A stretch of 64,000 nucleotides of DNA from Microlunatus soli (lineage in GTDB: Bacteria > Actinomycetota > Actinomycetes > Propionibacteriales > Propionibacteriaceae): NCBI RefSeq assembly GCF_900105385.1, contig NZ_LT629772.1, forward strand, positions 6,014,001 to 6,078,000. The letters run 5' to 3'. Below are positions 38,094-45,950 of the stretch, in pieces (position 1 is the stretch's first letter; each line of letters starts with the position of its first letter). The translations under genes and the position numbers were made by a program. Below the pieces are notes generated by a model. That model made no database searches. It had not been told where the DNA came from and saw only the letters and a program-made list of their open reading frames with translations.

Positions 38094-40073
38094 TCAGCGT
38101 CCTGCGGTCGGCCGGATCCGGAGGCGGTGGCCGAGCAGGTCGGGTACCGCCTTGCTGTCGAAACGGGTGGGCCAGCCGGGCAGCACCCACTGCCACCGTC
38201 CGTCGGTGTCGTCCCACAGTCTGTTGCTGATCATGGAGTCGACGTCGATCGGTTGATCCAGCTCCAGCTGCACGCGGTCGTCCAGCAGAGCGGCGATCGT
38301 CGCGGTGAACGCCTGGGTCGGCTCGGCGATGATCTCGAACCGCTCCGGCGACACCTCCGGTAGCAGGCCGTCGGCGACGAGATCGATCGTCCGGAGCAGA
38401 TCCCAGGCACGACCCGCCTGCAGACTGTCGTCGAGCCAGAGCAGGTCCGACAACAGCTTGTACGACGAACCGGACAGATCTCGGGAATCCTTCTGCTCCC
38501 GATCATGGGGCAGTGCGGTGCCGGTGCCGCGGACATCGAGGAACAAGGTTGCGGCATCGGTTCGGGTGGCTCGCCGATCGTCGGCTCGCAGGCCCGGGAT
38601 GCCTCGGTCGAGCAGCACCACACGCAGCAATCGTGGCGCGGTATCGATCGGCCGGGTGACGACGCCGGCGACGACGATGCCCCGTTCGGTCCACCAGAAG
38701 CCCTGCTGTGCCACGGATTCGTCGCCGATCCGGACCGGGTCGAACCAGCGACGTCCCGATCGGTCGAGGAGGACCCGGGGGCCACGGACCTTCGCATCCA
38801 GCCACGCCAGTGCAGCACGATCCCGGCACCGATCGCCGACTCCCGATCGCGGACCCGGTAGCTCGTCGAAGATCATCTTCTGGGAGCGGTCGTCCGCTCC
38901 GAGTTGACCGGTCCGCGATACCTGGAGGTCGACAACGGGAAAGGGCTCCCCCGGGTCGGAGAGATGGACCCGACCGCCGAGTCGGTCGGCGAAGAAGGTG
39001 GTCGCCGCGATCGCCAGCTGGTCGTCGTAGTGATGTCCGTTGGCGGTCGTGGCGAGCGCGATCGGTTCGCGGCCGCACCGTCGCAACAGCTCGTTGCAGT
39101 CGCCCAGGACGGCGAGCGTCCCCGGGTAGGGGAAGAAGTCGTATTCGGCGGCGAGCACCAACACCGGCGCGGGCGACATGGCGATCAACAGATCACCATG
39201 ATCAAGACCGTTGGCAGTGCCGCCGAGCAGGATCTGCTCGGCGTCCTGGCGTTGTCCCGAGTCCAGGTAATGCCCGCGGCCGCAGACGAAAGTGCCGGGT
39301 GCGGCCGCGGCGAGCGCAGGATCGACGGCCATCAACAGGCAGCACAGGTATCCGCCACCGCTGTTCCCGGTGACGCCGACACGGCTCGGATCGACCTCGG
39401 GGAGCGCCCGGAGCAGTTCCAGTGCGGCCAGTGCATCGCGCAGGAAGTAGCGGACCGCTGACTGACCGTGCCACCAGGCCTGGACTCCGGCGTAGGTGTG
39501 CTCGGTGGTGCCCGGCGCGATCGTCGGGCGCGGTGCCGCCGGGAGCGCGGCGTCGGAGGGGTCGGAGAGGTAGCTGTGTCGCTCGCCCTGCCCGATCGGG
39601 TCGAAGATCAACACCACCAGTCCGGTGGACGCCAGTCGACGGGCGAGCCGCTGGTATTCAGGGTCGGCCTTGGCGGCGTCGGTGTGTCCGCAGGTGATCA
39701 AGACAGCGCCCCGGCCGGTCTGCGGGACCGGTCCGGTCGGCCGGTAGAGCGTGGCCGATACCGCGACCTGCGGTGCACTGTGGAAGATCAGCGGAAGGAT
39801 CTCGATGTCGCCGAGCAGCCGACCGGGCAGATAGTGCGGTCCGGGCAGTTCGGCCGCCGGGGGCAGCCCGCCGATCGCCGTGTCTACCGCGGCTCGGATC
39901 CGTCGCTGCTCGGCCTGCAGTGCTGCCTCGGACGTGATCCCGGAGCGGAGCCGACTCCAATGGTCGAGTTGTTCACGGGTCCGGTTGCCGATCTCGGTCT
40001 GCAAGGTCAGGGACACGTCGAGATGACCGTTGAGATTGGCGTGGAAGGCCAGGGGGCCATCGGCGATCGGCAC
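38094..40073 (-). CDS. large two-part alpha/beta hydrolase (acetyl-xylan-esterase-like)
   Basis: 659 aa. The first half has the hydrolase core: 'RGAVLITCGHTDAAK', 'VLIFDPIGQGERHSY', nucleophile Ser in 'GVTGNSGGGYLCCLL' (GxSxG) and the region 'VLVLAAEYDFFPYPGT' with a likely acid. The second half (about 400-659) looks like a further hydrolase-like region without an obvious GxSxG. Such proteins are annotated as acetylxylan esterase or dienelactone hydrolase family. GTG 40073 has no ribosome site but a -10-like TAAGCT about 8 nt upstream, suggesting a leaderless transcript. Deacylation of an imported saccharide is a plausible role. Confidence 0.75.
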   Translation of the reverse strand: MPIADGPLAFHANLNGHLDVSLTLQTEIGNRTREQLDHWSRLRSGITSEAALQAEQRRIRAAVDTAIGGLPPAAELPGPHYLPGRLLGDIEILPLIFHSAPQVAVSATLYRPTGPVPQTGRGAVLITCGHTDAAKADPEYQRLARRLASTGLVVLIFDPIGQGERHSYLSDPSDAALPAAPRPTIAPGTTEHTYAGVQAWWHGQSAVRYFLRDALAALELLRALPEVDPSRVGVTGNSGGGYLCCLLMAVDPALAAAAPGTFVCGRGHYLDSGQRQDAEQILLGGTANGLDHGDLLIAMSPAPVLVLAAEYDFFPYPGTLAVLGDCNELLRRCGREPIALATTANGHHYDDQLAIAATTFFADRLGGRVHLSDPGEPFPVVDLQVSRTGQLGADDRSQKMIFDELPGPRSGVGDRCRDRAALAWLDAKVRGPRVLLDRSGRRWFDPVRIGDESVAQQGFWWTERGIVVAGVVTRPIDTAPRLLRVVLLDRGIPGLRADDRRATRTDAATLFLDVRGTGTALPHDREQKDSRDLSGSSYKLLSDLLWLDDSLQAGRAWDLLRTIDLVADGLLPEVSPERFEIIAEPTQAFTATIAALLDDRVQLELDQPIDVDSMISNRLWDDTDGRWQWVLPGWPTRFDSKAVPDLLGHRLRIRPTAGR

Positions 40074-40087
40074 CTGAGACAGCTTAC

Positions 40088-40111
40088 TGCATGCGGTTGC
40101 GGCAATTGCAG
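40088..40111. promoter_or_regulatory. LacI-like operator candidate in the esterase/oxidoreductase divergent promoter
   Basis: TGCATGCGGTTGCG (40088-40101) matches the TGCAAGCGCTTGCA pattern at 11 of 14 positions. A second palindromic GCAATTGC lies at 40102-40109. The outer CTGCA/TGCAG bases also form inverted arms. It lies between the two divergent starts (40073 and 40132), where a repressor could control both. Confidence 0.35.
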
Positions 40112-40131
40112 AACGTCGGCAGGCTGTACTG

Positions 40132-41481
40132 GTGGCGAAACCCAGGAAGCGGTACGCGGTGTGTGGTCTGTCCAATCGCGCGATCGCGACATTCATCCGT
40201 CCGATCCTCGGAGCGACCGCGGGCGCGGCAGGGGCCGAGGACGGTGTGCTCGGCTACGGCGCGGGCGCTGACGACTTCTCCGAGGTTGCCGAACTGGTGG
40301 CGATCGTCGATGTCGATCAGCCGCGGGTGGGCGCGTTCCTGTCCACACTGCCCGACTCCGCCGGATCGGTGCCGGCCTACGTTCCCGACGACGTCCAACA
40401 GATGATCATCGACTGTCGACCTGACGTGCTGATCGTGGCCACGCCGGACTACGCCCATGCCGATTACATCCGGGCCGGTCTGGAACACGGACTGGAGGTG
40501 ATCAGCGAGAAGCCGATGACAGCGACCGCCGCGCAGGCCGAAGCCGTCCGGCAGACAGTGGCCGAGACCGGCGGCCGGGTCCGGGTGACCCACAACCTTC
40601 GCTACACCCCACGGCACCGCCGGATGAAGGAACTGATCATGGACGGTGCGATCGGAAGGGTGCTCCAGGTAGGCCTCAGCTACCACGTCGACGTACGGCA
40701 CGGTGCGAGCTACTTCGTGCGCTGGAATCGCCGTCGTGCCCGGTCCGGTGGACTGCAGGTGCACAAGAGCTGTCACCACCTCGACCTGGTGAACTGGCTG
40801 ATCGATGATCTTCCCGACCGGGTGTCCGCGGTCGGTGCACTCGCCTTCTACGGGCCCCGAGGGGCCCATCGACCCCATGATCGTGACGGTGCCCCGGTGA
40901 CCGGCGGTGCGCTGGCCGATCATGATCCGTACTACCGGCAGGACGGCCCGGGCGGCGTGCTGCCGGCCCCCGGCGGCGAGCAGCGTTCCGGCTCCGACGT
41001 GCCCTACACGGTGCAGTATCGGGTCGAGGAACCGATGACCATCTACGACGACGCGATCGACATCGAGGACCACTACAGCGCCTTGATCGGCTACCGATCC
41101 GGGGCGGCGTTGCTGTACTCGATCGACTTCTCGTCCCCGTGGGAAGGCTACGAACTGACTGTCACCGGTACCCACGGCAGGCTGGTGACGCGTTACGCCC
41201 GGGACCTGGACGGCAACCCGATGCCGGGCAACGACCGGATCGACCTGCAGCCGTTGTTCGCCGATCCGGAGCAGATCACCGTGCAGACCGGCGGTAGCGG
41301 CCACGACGGGGCCGACCCGGCGATGCGGGCCGATCTGTTCGGCGAACCGTCGGCGGAGTCGGGGCGACTGGGTCTGGCGGCGACCCTGGACCAGGCCGCC
41401 TACGCGGTGGCAGCCGGCGAAGCCATCTGGCGGTCCGCGGAGACCGGCAGGACCGTGATGGTCGACGACCTTCTGGCATAG
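40132..41481 (+). CDS. Gfo/Idh/MocA family oxidoreductase (second copy)
   Basis: 449 aa, longer than the first copy. The start 'KRYAVCGLSNRAIATFIRPI' is an atypical Rossmann loop (GLSNRA rather than GxGxxG). It has 'EKPMTATAAQAEAV' with the catalytic-region Lys, 'HNLRYTPRHRRMKELIMDGAIGRVLQ' and 'HKSCHHLDLVNWLIDDLPDRVSAVG'. An insert of about 60 residues (near 235-300) distinguishes it. It probably oxidises a sugar or polyol. It is divergent from the large esterase across a LacI-like operator, which ties it to the sugar locus. Confidence 0.9.
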   Translation: MAKPRKRYAVCGLSNRAIATFIRPILGATAGAAGAEDGVLGYGAGADDFSEVAELVAIVDVDQPRVGAFLSTLPDSAGSVPAYVPDDVQQMIIDCRPDVLIVATPDYAHADYIRAGLEHGLEVISEKPMTATAAQAEAVRQTVAETGGRVRVTHNLRYTPRHRRMKELIMDGAIGRVLQVGLSYHVDVRHGASYFVRWNRRRARSGGLQVHKSCHHLDLVNWLIDDLPDRVSAVGALAFYGPRGAHRPHDRDGAPVTGGALADHDPYYRQDGPGGVLPAPGGEQRSGSDVPYTVQYRVEEPMTIYDDAIDIEDHYSALIGYRSGAALLYSIDFSSPWEGYELTVTGTHGRLVTRYARDLDGNPMPGNDRIDLQPLFADPEQITVQTGGSGHDGADPAMRADLFGEPSAESGRLGLAATLDQAAYAVAAGEAIWRSAETGRTVMVDDLLA

Positions 41482-41491
41482 CCTTTTCGGC

Positions 41492-42262
41492 GTGGACCCT
41501 GGACACGCGGTGCGGAGCGTAGGCCGGGTCCTCGGCTGGATCGGAGGCGGCCTGATCACCCTCCTCGTGCTCGGGATGATCGCCATCGTCGTGTACGGCA
41601 ACGTCGGGGTGCGGCAGGCGGAGTCGGTGCCGCTCGCGACGGTGCGCAACGATCCGCGGATCGATCTGGTGCACTCCGACGGTGCCTGGGTGATGACACC
41701 GACCGACGGCCAAGCTGCTGAGGGTCAGGCGACCGACGGGCTGGTGTTCATCCCCGGCGCGAAGGTCGATCCGTTGGCCTACGCGTCGATGCTCGCCGGG
41801 TTGGTCAGAGAAGGCGTGACGGTGATCATCACCAAACCGACGTTGAATCTCGCCTTCTTCGATCTGCGGCGGCTGACCGCGTTCACCGCACTCGCGCCCT
41901 GGGTGCAGCGCTGGGCAGTGGGTGGCCACTCGCTGGGCGGGGTCCGGGCCTGTCAACTGGTCGGCGGCGGCGGCGTCCAGACCCTGGTGCTCTTCGCCAG
42001 CTACTGCGCACGCGACATCTCCGGCACCGACGTCAGAGTGCTCAGCGTGTCCGGCAGCCGGGACGGCCTCTCCACCCCGACGAAGATCAACAACGCTCGG
42101 CCGCTGTTGCCGGCCGACGCCGAGTCGGTGGTGATCGACGGCGCCAACCACGCCTCGTTCGGTGCCTACGGCGATCAACCCGGTGACGGCACGGCTACCG
42201 AATCGTCGGCCACCGTGCAGGCCGAGATCGACGACGCGGTGCTGAGGTTCCTGACCGGTTGA
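41492..42262 (+). CDS. membrane-anchored alpha/beta hydrolase
   Basis: 256 aa. One N-terminal membrane helix ('VLGWIGGGLITLLVLGMIAIVVYGN') anchors the protein. The catalytic part has nucleophile Ser in 'WAVGGHSLGGVRACQL' (GxSxG), acid Asp in 'SVSGSRDGLSTP' and base His in 'IDGANHASFGAYGDQ'. This fits the group annotated as alpha/beta hydrolase of the Abhydrolase_5 type. GTG 41492 starts 10 nt after the oxidoreductase. The substrate is unknown. It ends just before the aromatic leader region. Confidence 0.85.
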   Translation: MDPGHAVRSVGRVLGWIGGGLITLLVLGMIAIVVYGNVGVRQAESVPLATVRNDPRIDLVHSDGAWVMTPTDGQAAEGQATDGLVFIPGAKVDPLAYASMLAGLVREGVTVIITKPTLNLAFFDLRRLTAFTALAPWVQRWAVGGHSLGGVRACQLVGGGGVQTLVLFASYCARDISGTDVRVLSVSGSRDGLSTPTKINNARPLLPADAESVVIDGANHASFGAYGDQPGDGTATESSATVQAEIDDAVLRFLTG

Positions 42263-42284
42263 GTGATCTGCTAGCCTGACGATC

Positions 42285-42344
42285 ATGACCGGTCGTTGGT
42301 ATTTCTACTTCGCGTTGGCTCTGGAGGAGCCTACGTCGCGGTAG
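42285..42344 (+). CDS. aromatic-rich leader peptide upstream of DAHP synthase
   Basis: A 19-residue ORF, MTGRWYFYFALALEEPTSR, reads ATG 42285 to TAG 42342-42344. It carries five consecutive aromatic codons: Trp, Tyr, Phe, Tyr, Phe. The run ends at 42311, just before the first arm (42313-42328) of a set of alternative RNA hairpins leading into the DAHP synthase gene. This is the arrangement of an attenuation leader that senses charged aromatic tRNAs. It is too short for standard gene callers. Confidence 0.75.
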   Translation: MTGRWYFYFALALEEPTSR

Positions 42345-42430
42345 ACGACGACCTCGCAACATCCTTCAGAGCCAACGGGACCAGGAGAAATCCTGGTCCT
42401 TCGTCGTATCAGGCGGGCTCTGCGGAAGGG
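42313..42430 (+). promoter_or_regulatory. attenuator-like RNA structures before the DAHP synthase gene
   Basis: Arm A (42313-42328) pairs with arm B (42362-42377) over 16 bp, with one G-U. Arm B can instead pair with arm D (GGCTCTG 42416-42422 plus AAGG 42426-42429), so A:B and B:D exclude each other. Directly after B, GGACCAGGA (42378-42386) and TCCTGGTCC (42391-42399) make a perfect 9-bp hairpin with a GAAA loop, a likely terminator. Its 3' arm could also pair with GGACCAG at 42459-42465, overlapping the ribosome site. Confidence 0.65.
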
Positions 42431-42466
42431 CCTGCTGCCACCCTCGAATGTGAGAAAGGGACCAGC

Positions 42467-43546
42467 ATGTCGGTCACCACCGAGGCTGCCGCCTCAGATC
42501 TGCACGTCAGCCAGTTCGAATCCCTCACCGCACCGGACACCTTGTGCCGCGGCCTGCCGGCGTCGTCGATGGTCGCCTCCGTCGTCGAACGGGGCCGCGC
42601 CGAGATCGCCGGCGTCCTCTCCGGTGCCGACCCCCGGCTGCTGGTGATCGTCGGGCCCTGCTCGGTCCATGATCCCGACGCCGGCCTGGACTACGCCCGT
42701 CGGCTGGCCGAGCTCGCCGACAGCTTGGCCGACGATCTGGTCGTGATCATGCGCAGCTACTTCGAGAAGCCGCGGACAACGGTCGGCTGGAAGGGGCTGA
42801 TCAACGATCCGCATCTGGACGGCAGCCACGACATCGGTACCGGGCTCGAACTGGCGCGGCGCTTCCTGCTGGACGTCGGCGAGCTCGGCCTGCCGACGGC
42901 AACCGAACTGCTGGAACCGATCACACCGCAGTACGTCGCCGATCTGATCAGCTGGGCCGCGATCGGCGCACGGACCACCGAGAGTCAGATCCACCGCCAG
43001 TTGGCCTCCGGACTGTCGATGCCGGTCGGTTTCAAGAACGCCACCGACGGTGATGTCGGACTGGCCGTCGACGGCGCGGTGGCTGCCGGCCGACCGCAGT
43101 CCTTCCTCGGCATCGACGGCAACGGGCGGGCAGCCCTGGTCCGCACCACCGGCAACCCCGACGCCCACGTCGTCCTGCGCGGCGGACGCTCCGGTCCCAA
43201 CTACGGGTCCGGCCCGGTTGCGATGGCGGCGGAACGCGCCGCCCAGGCGGGCGTCCGACCGCGCGTCGTCGTCGACGCCAGCCATGCCAACTCCGGCAAG
43301 GACCACCGTCGGCAAGCCGTCGTCGTCAACGAACTGGCCGACCAGATCGGCGCCGGCGACGACAACATCGGCGGGGTGATGATGGAGAGCTTCATCGTCG
43401 GCGGCGCGCAACCGCTGGACGTCACGGCCGGTCGGCAGCTGACCTACGGTCAAAGCGTGACCGACGCCTGTCTGTCCTGGGAGACGACCGCCGAGTTGTT
43501 GCCGCGGCTCGCACGTGCAGGTCGGGAACGCATCCGGCGTCGGTGA
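42467..43546 (+). CDS. aroG: 3-deoxy-7-phosphoheptulonate (DAHP) synthase, class I (AroFGH type)
   Basis: 359 aa. The class I motifs are clear: 'LLVIVGPCSVHDPDAGLDYARRL', 'MRSYFEKPRTTVGWKGLINDPHLDGS', 'ATELLEPITPQYVADLISWAAIGARTTESQIHRQLASGLSMPVGFKNATDG', and 'VVVDASHANSGKD' near the C-terminus. It condenses phosphoenolpyruvate and erythrose-4-phosphate, the first step of the shikimate pathway. ATG 42467 has GAAAGGG at 42454-42460. Feedback control by an aromatic amino acid is typical of this class. The upstream leader adds control at the RNA level. Confidence 0.95.
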   Translation: MSVTTEAAASDLHVSQFESLTAPDTLCRGLPASSMVASVVERGRAEIAGVLSGADPRLLVIVGPCSVHDPDAGLDYARRLAELADSLADDLVVIMRSYFEKPRTTVGWKGLINDPHLDGSHDIGTGLELARRFLLDVGELGLPTATELLEPITPQYVADLISWAAIGARTTESQIHRQLASGLSMPVGFKNATDGDVGLAVDGAVAAGRPQSFLGIDGNGRAALVRTTGNPDAHVVLRGGRSGPNYGSGPVAMAAERAAQAGVRPRVVVDASHANSGKDHRRQAVVVNELADQIGAGDDNIGGVMMESFIVGGAQPLDVTAGRQLTYGQSVTDACLSWETTAELLPRLARAGRERIRRR

Positions 43547-44509
43547 TCAACAGCCGTCGTCGTGGAGTGCTGCCAGGATCTTTCGGATCAGCAGGCTGAC
43601 CCGACGGACACAGCCAGCGTCGTTCTCGTCGACGCCGATGGCGAGCGAGCCGAGCGCGATCAGCAACGTGTGCAGGTCGAGACGCTGCCGAAAGCCGGCG
43701 ATGTCGGTACGTCGATAGCCGGACAGGAGCGAGTCCAGGGAGAGCGCCGGTCCGCGGACCCGCAACACGGCGAGATCGTCGACCGGGGACCCGGCGTGGG
43801 TGTCGCCGAAGTCGATCACACCGGTCACCCGGAGCTCATCGTCGACGAAGATGTGCTTCGGGCTCAGATCGCCGTGACAGAGCACCGGGTCCGGGCACGG
43901 GAAGCGATCGGGATAGCGGTCCAGCGCCGCCATCAGCTCGTCGAACTCGTGATCGGAGAAGCCGGCCGTGATCACCAGGTCGCGCTCGGCCCGCCGCTTC
44001 GCCACCTCCGACGCCGTACGAGCCGTCCAGTCGCCGTCGACGGCGATCCCGGTGAGGTCGGCGATCATCCGGCCGATCTGGACGAGCACCCGGTGCCGCT
44101 GGTGCTGTCCGAGCCCGTCATACACCTCGACCAGGGCGCGGCCCGGGACAGCGCGTTGCACCATCACCGGGAACGCGGTGCCGTCGATCACCACGGTGTC
44201 GACCAGCAGCAGCTCCGGTGCCGGCATGCCGACCGAACGCGCTTGCTCGATCGCCCGGGCCTCGCGCAGCGATTCGTCGAGATCCCCACCGAACCGTTTG
44301 ATCCGGATCAGCACGTCCCGCTCGCCGGTGGTCCGGACGCGGTAGACCTCGTTCTCGTAGCCGTCGACGATCCGCTGCACCTCGTCGAGCCGTCGGCCGG
44401 TGGCCCATCGGGTCAACCGGTCCAGGATGTCGATCGGTGTCGATACACCGGCGTGCAGCCCGCGAACGTAACTGTTCGGCCAGCCCGATGTCGACCCCAT
44501 GCCCGGCAT
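43547..44509 (-). CDS. aminoglycoside-phosphotransferase-fold (APH) kinase-like protein
   Basis: 320 aa. Catalytic loop 'VLCHGDLSPKHIFVDD' and metal-binding 'VTGVIDFGDTHAGSPVDDLAVL' are intact, so it should be an active small-molecule kinase. The N-lobe has 'VDGYENEVYRVRTTGERDVLIRIKRFG' with a likely ATP-contact Lys. The substrate is unknown; such proteins phosphorylate sugars, choline, homoserine or antibiotics. ATG 44509 or ATG 44500 may be the start. Its stop abuts that of the convergent DAHP synthase gene with no space for a separate terminator. Confidence 0.88.
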   Translation of the reverse strand: MPGMGSTSGWPNSYVRGLHAGVSTPIDILDRLTRWATGRRLDEVQRIVDGYENEVYRVRTTGERDVLIRIKRFGGDLDESLREARAIEQARSVGMPAPELLLVDTVVIDGTAFPVMVQRAVPGRALVEVYDGLGQHQRHRVLVQIGRMIADLTGIAVDGDWTARTASEVAKRRAERDLVITAGFSDHEFDELMAALDRYPDRFPCPDPVLCHGDLSPKHIFVDDELRVTGVIDFGDTHAGSPVDDLAVLRVRGPALSLDSLLSGYRRTDIAGFRQRLDLHTLLIALGSLAIGVDENDAGCVRRVSLLIRKILAALHDDGC

Positions 44510-44535
44510 CTCAGCAGACCGTAGCCATCGCGGCC

Positions 44536-44576
44536 ACGGGTTAAATCATGGGGCGCGCCCCGTTCAGCGCACCCGT
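44536..44576. promoter_or_regulatory. nested palindromes between the APH kinase and methyltransferase genes
   Basis: GGGGCGCGCCCC at 44550-44561 is a perfect 12-bp palindrome. It is flanked by outer arms ACGGGT (44536-44541) and ACCCGT (44571-44576). It lies 27-67 bp upstream of the kinase start (44509) on the minus strand. It may be an operator or a hairpin. No regulator gene is adjacent. Confidence 0.35.
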
Positions 44577-44702
44577 GATTCGATCGGGGCGTAGTCTTCG
44601 GCGAGCAACGATCAGCTGCGCAGGAAGCCCCGGAAGTGTCCGCTGTAGCGACCCGCGATCAATCCGGTCGCGAGCCGGGTCGACTGCTGTCAAGCTGACG
44701 CG

Positions 44703-45491
44703 GTGGATGAGAACAGTGCGGTCAATCGGGAGTTCTGGGACGAGATTGCGCCGCACCACGCGGGCTCCGACTACTACGCCATCGAGCGCTTCGTGGCGTC
44801 CCCGGACAGCCTCGGCTTGATCGAGAAGTCCGAACTCGGAGACGTGGCCGGGCGATCGATCTGTCACCTGCAATGCCATCTGGGATTGGACTCGCTGTCG
44901 TTGGCGCGACTCGGAGCCGACGTGACCGGGGTGGACTTCTCGGGGGCTTCGCTGCGGATCGCCCGCGAACTCTGCGAACGGACGCGGCTACCGGCCCGAT
45001 TCGTCGAATCCGACGTGCTCACCGCCGCCGCGACCCTGCAGACCGAGTACGACATCGTCTTCACCACCCGCGGAGTGCTGATGTGGATCGGTGATCTGGC
45101 GGGCTGGGCCGACAACTGCCTGCGGTTGCTGCGGCCCGGAGGCACCTTCTACCTGCTGGACATCCATCCGCTCGGGATGGCCGTGGAGCAGACCGGATCG
45201 GGGCTGCGGTTGGCGTCGTCCTACTTCGGCGGCGGAGCACCGTCGATCACCGAGGAGGACGCGTCGTACGCGGTCAGTGGCGTCGGGCTGACCCATCGCG
45301 AGACCCGGGAGTGGATCCATCCGGTCGGCGAGGTGGTCACCGCGCTGGCCGGCGCCGGTCTGGTGATCGAGTTCCTGCACGAGCATCCGGACGATGGCTA
45401 CGCGCCGACGACGTTGTCGGCGACTGCCGACGTGGCGGGAGTGCCCGAGCTGCCGGCGTTGTTCTCGATTCGTGCGCATCGGCCCGGATAG
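44703..45491 (+). CDS. class I SAM-dependent methyltransferase
   Basis: 262 aa. The SAM-binding core runs from 'AGRSICHLQCHLGLDSLSLARLGADVTGVDFSGASLRIARELCE' (motif I and the acidic end of strand 2) to 'DIVFTTRGVLMWIGDLAGWADNCLRLLRPGGTFYLLDIHP'. The motif I loop is HLQCHLGLDS rather than the usual GxGxG, as in a recognised subgroup of actinobacterial methyltransferases. The acceptor is unknown. GTG 44703 is the start. It is preceded by a 190-bp spacer and followed by a VOC protein. Confidence 0.88.
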   Translation: MDENSAVNREFWDEIAPHHAGSDYYAIERFVASPDSLGLIEKSELGDVAGRSICHLQCHLGLDSLSLARLGADVTGVDFSGASLRIARELCERTRLPARFVESDVLTAAATLQTEYDIVFTTRGVLMWIGDLAGWADNCLRLLRPGGTFYLLDIHPLGMAVEQTGSGLRLASSYFGGGAPSITEEDASYAVSGVGLTHRETREWIHPVGEVVTALAGAGLVIEFLHEHPDDGYAPTTLSATADVAGVPELPALFSIRAHRPG

Positions 45492-45568
45492 CTCTTTGAC
45501 AGGCTCAGGGCCCTTCGATCGGGTGGGCCGGTGTCGGCGGGTGTTCCTCGGTGAGGAGGATGATCACC

Positions 45569-45931
45569 ATGAGTACTGAGGACAGAGCGCCGGCCGCAGC
45601 GTTGGCACGGGTGATCATCTCGACCGGCGACCTTCAGCGGGCACTGGCGATCTATCGCGACGTGTTGGGCTACCACGGCGACGTGACCGGTGACGTGGCG
45701 ACGCTGAGCAACGGATCGGCGTCGGCGATCATGCTGCACCGGCGACCGACGACGCCCAGTGATGCGGCCGTTGCGGCGGCGTTCACCGTTGACGATCTTG
45801 ACGCGGTGGTGCGGGCCTGGGAGGCGGCCGGTGGTTCGGTGATCGACCCGCCCAGTGATCAACCGTGGGGTGAGCGGATGGCTGTCGTCCGCGACGCGGA
45901 CGGCCACGTCGTCTGCCTGATCGATCGCTGA
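45569..45931 (+). CDS. VOC/glyoxalase superfamily protein
   Basis: 120 aa. A single domain with 'LARVIISTGDLQRALAIYRDVLGYHGDV', 'AAAFTVDDLDAVVRAWEAAGGSVIDPP' and 'ERMAVVRDADGHVVCLIDR' follows the vicinal-oxygen-chelate fold. Which metal ligands are kept cannot be decided by eye. GAGGAGG at 45554-45559 favours ATG 45569 rather than ATG 45560 or GTG 45551. The product could be a lyase, dioxygenase or antibiotic-binding protein. Confidence 0.85.
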   Translation: MSTEDRAPAAALARVIISTGDLQRALAIYRDVLGYHGDVTGDVATLSNGSASAIMLHRRPTTPSDAAVAAAFTVDDLDAVVRAWEAAGGSVIDPPSDQPWGERMAVVRDADGHVVCLIDR

Positions 45932-45950
45932 TCCCGGGCCCGCCGACAGC

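Noticed and set aside
35872-38217. 781-codon minus-strand frame opposite the DppC and ATPase genes
   Set aside because: The plus strand encodes intact permease and double ABC motifs here; the reverse product is low-complexity His/Arg/Asp-rich sequence.
45496-45501. TTGACA as a -35 box for the VOC gene
   Set aside because: No acceptable -10 hexamer is found 16-18 nt downstream, so a promoter call is not supported.
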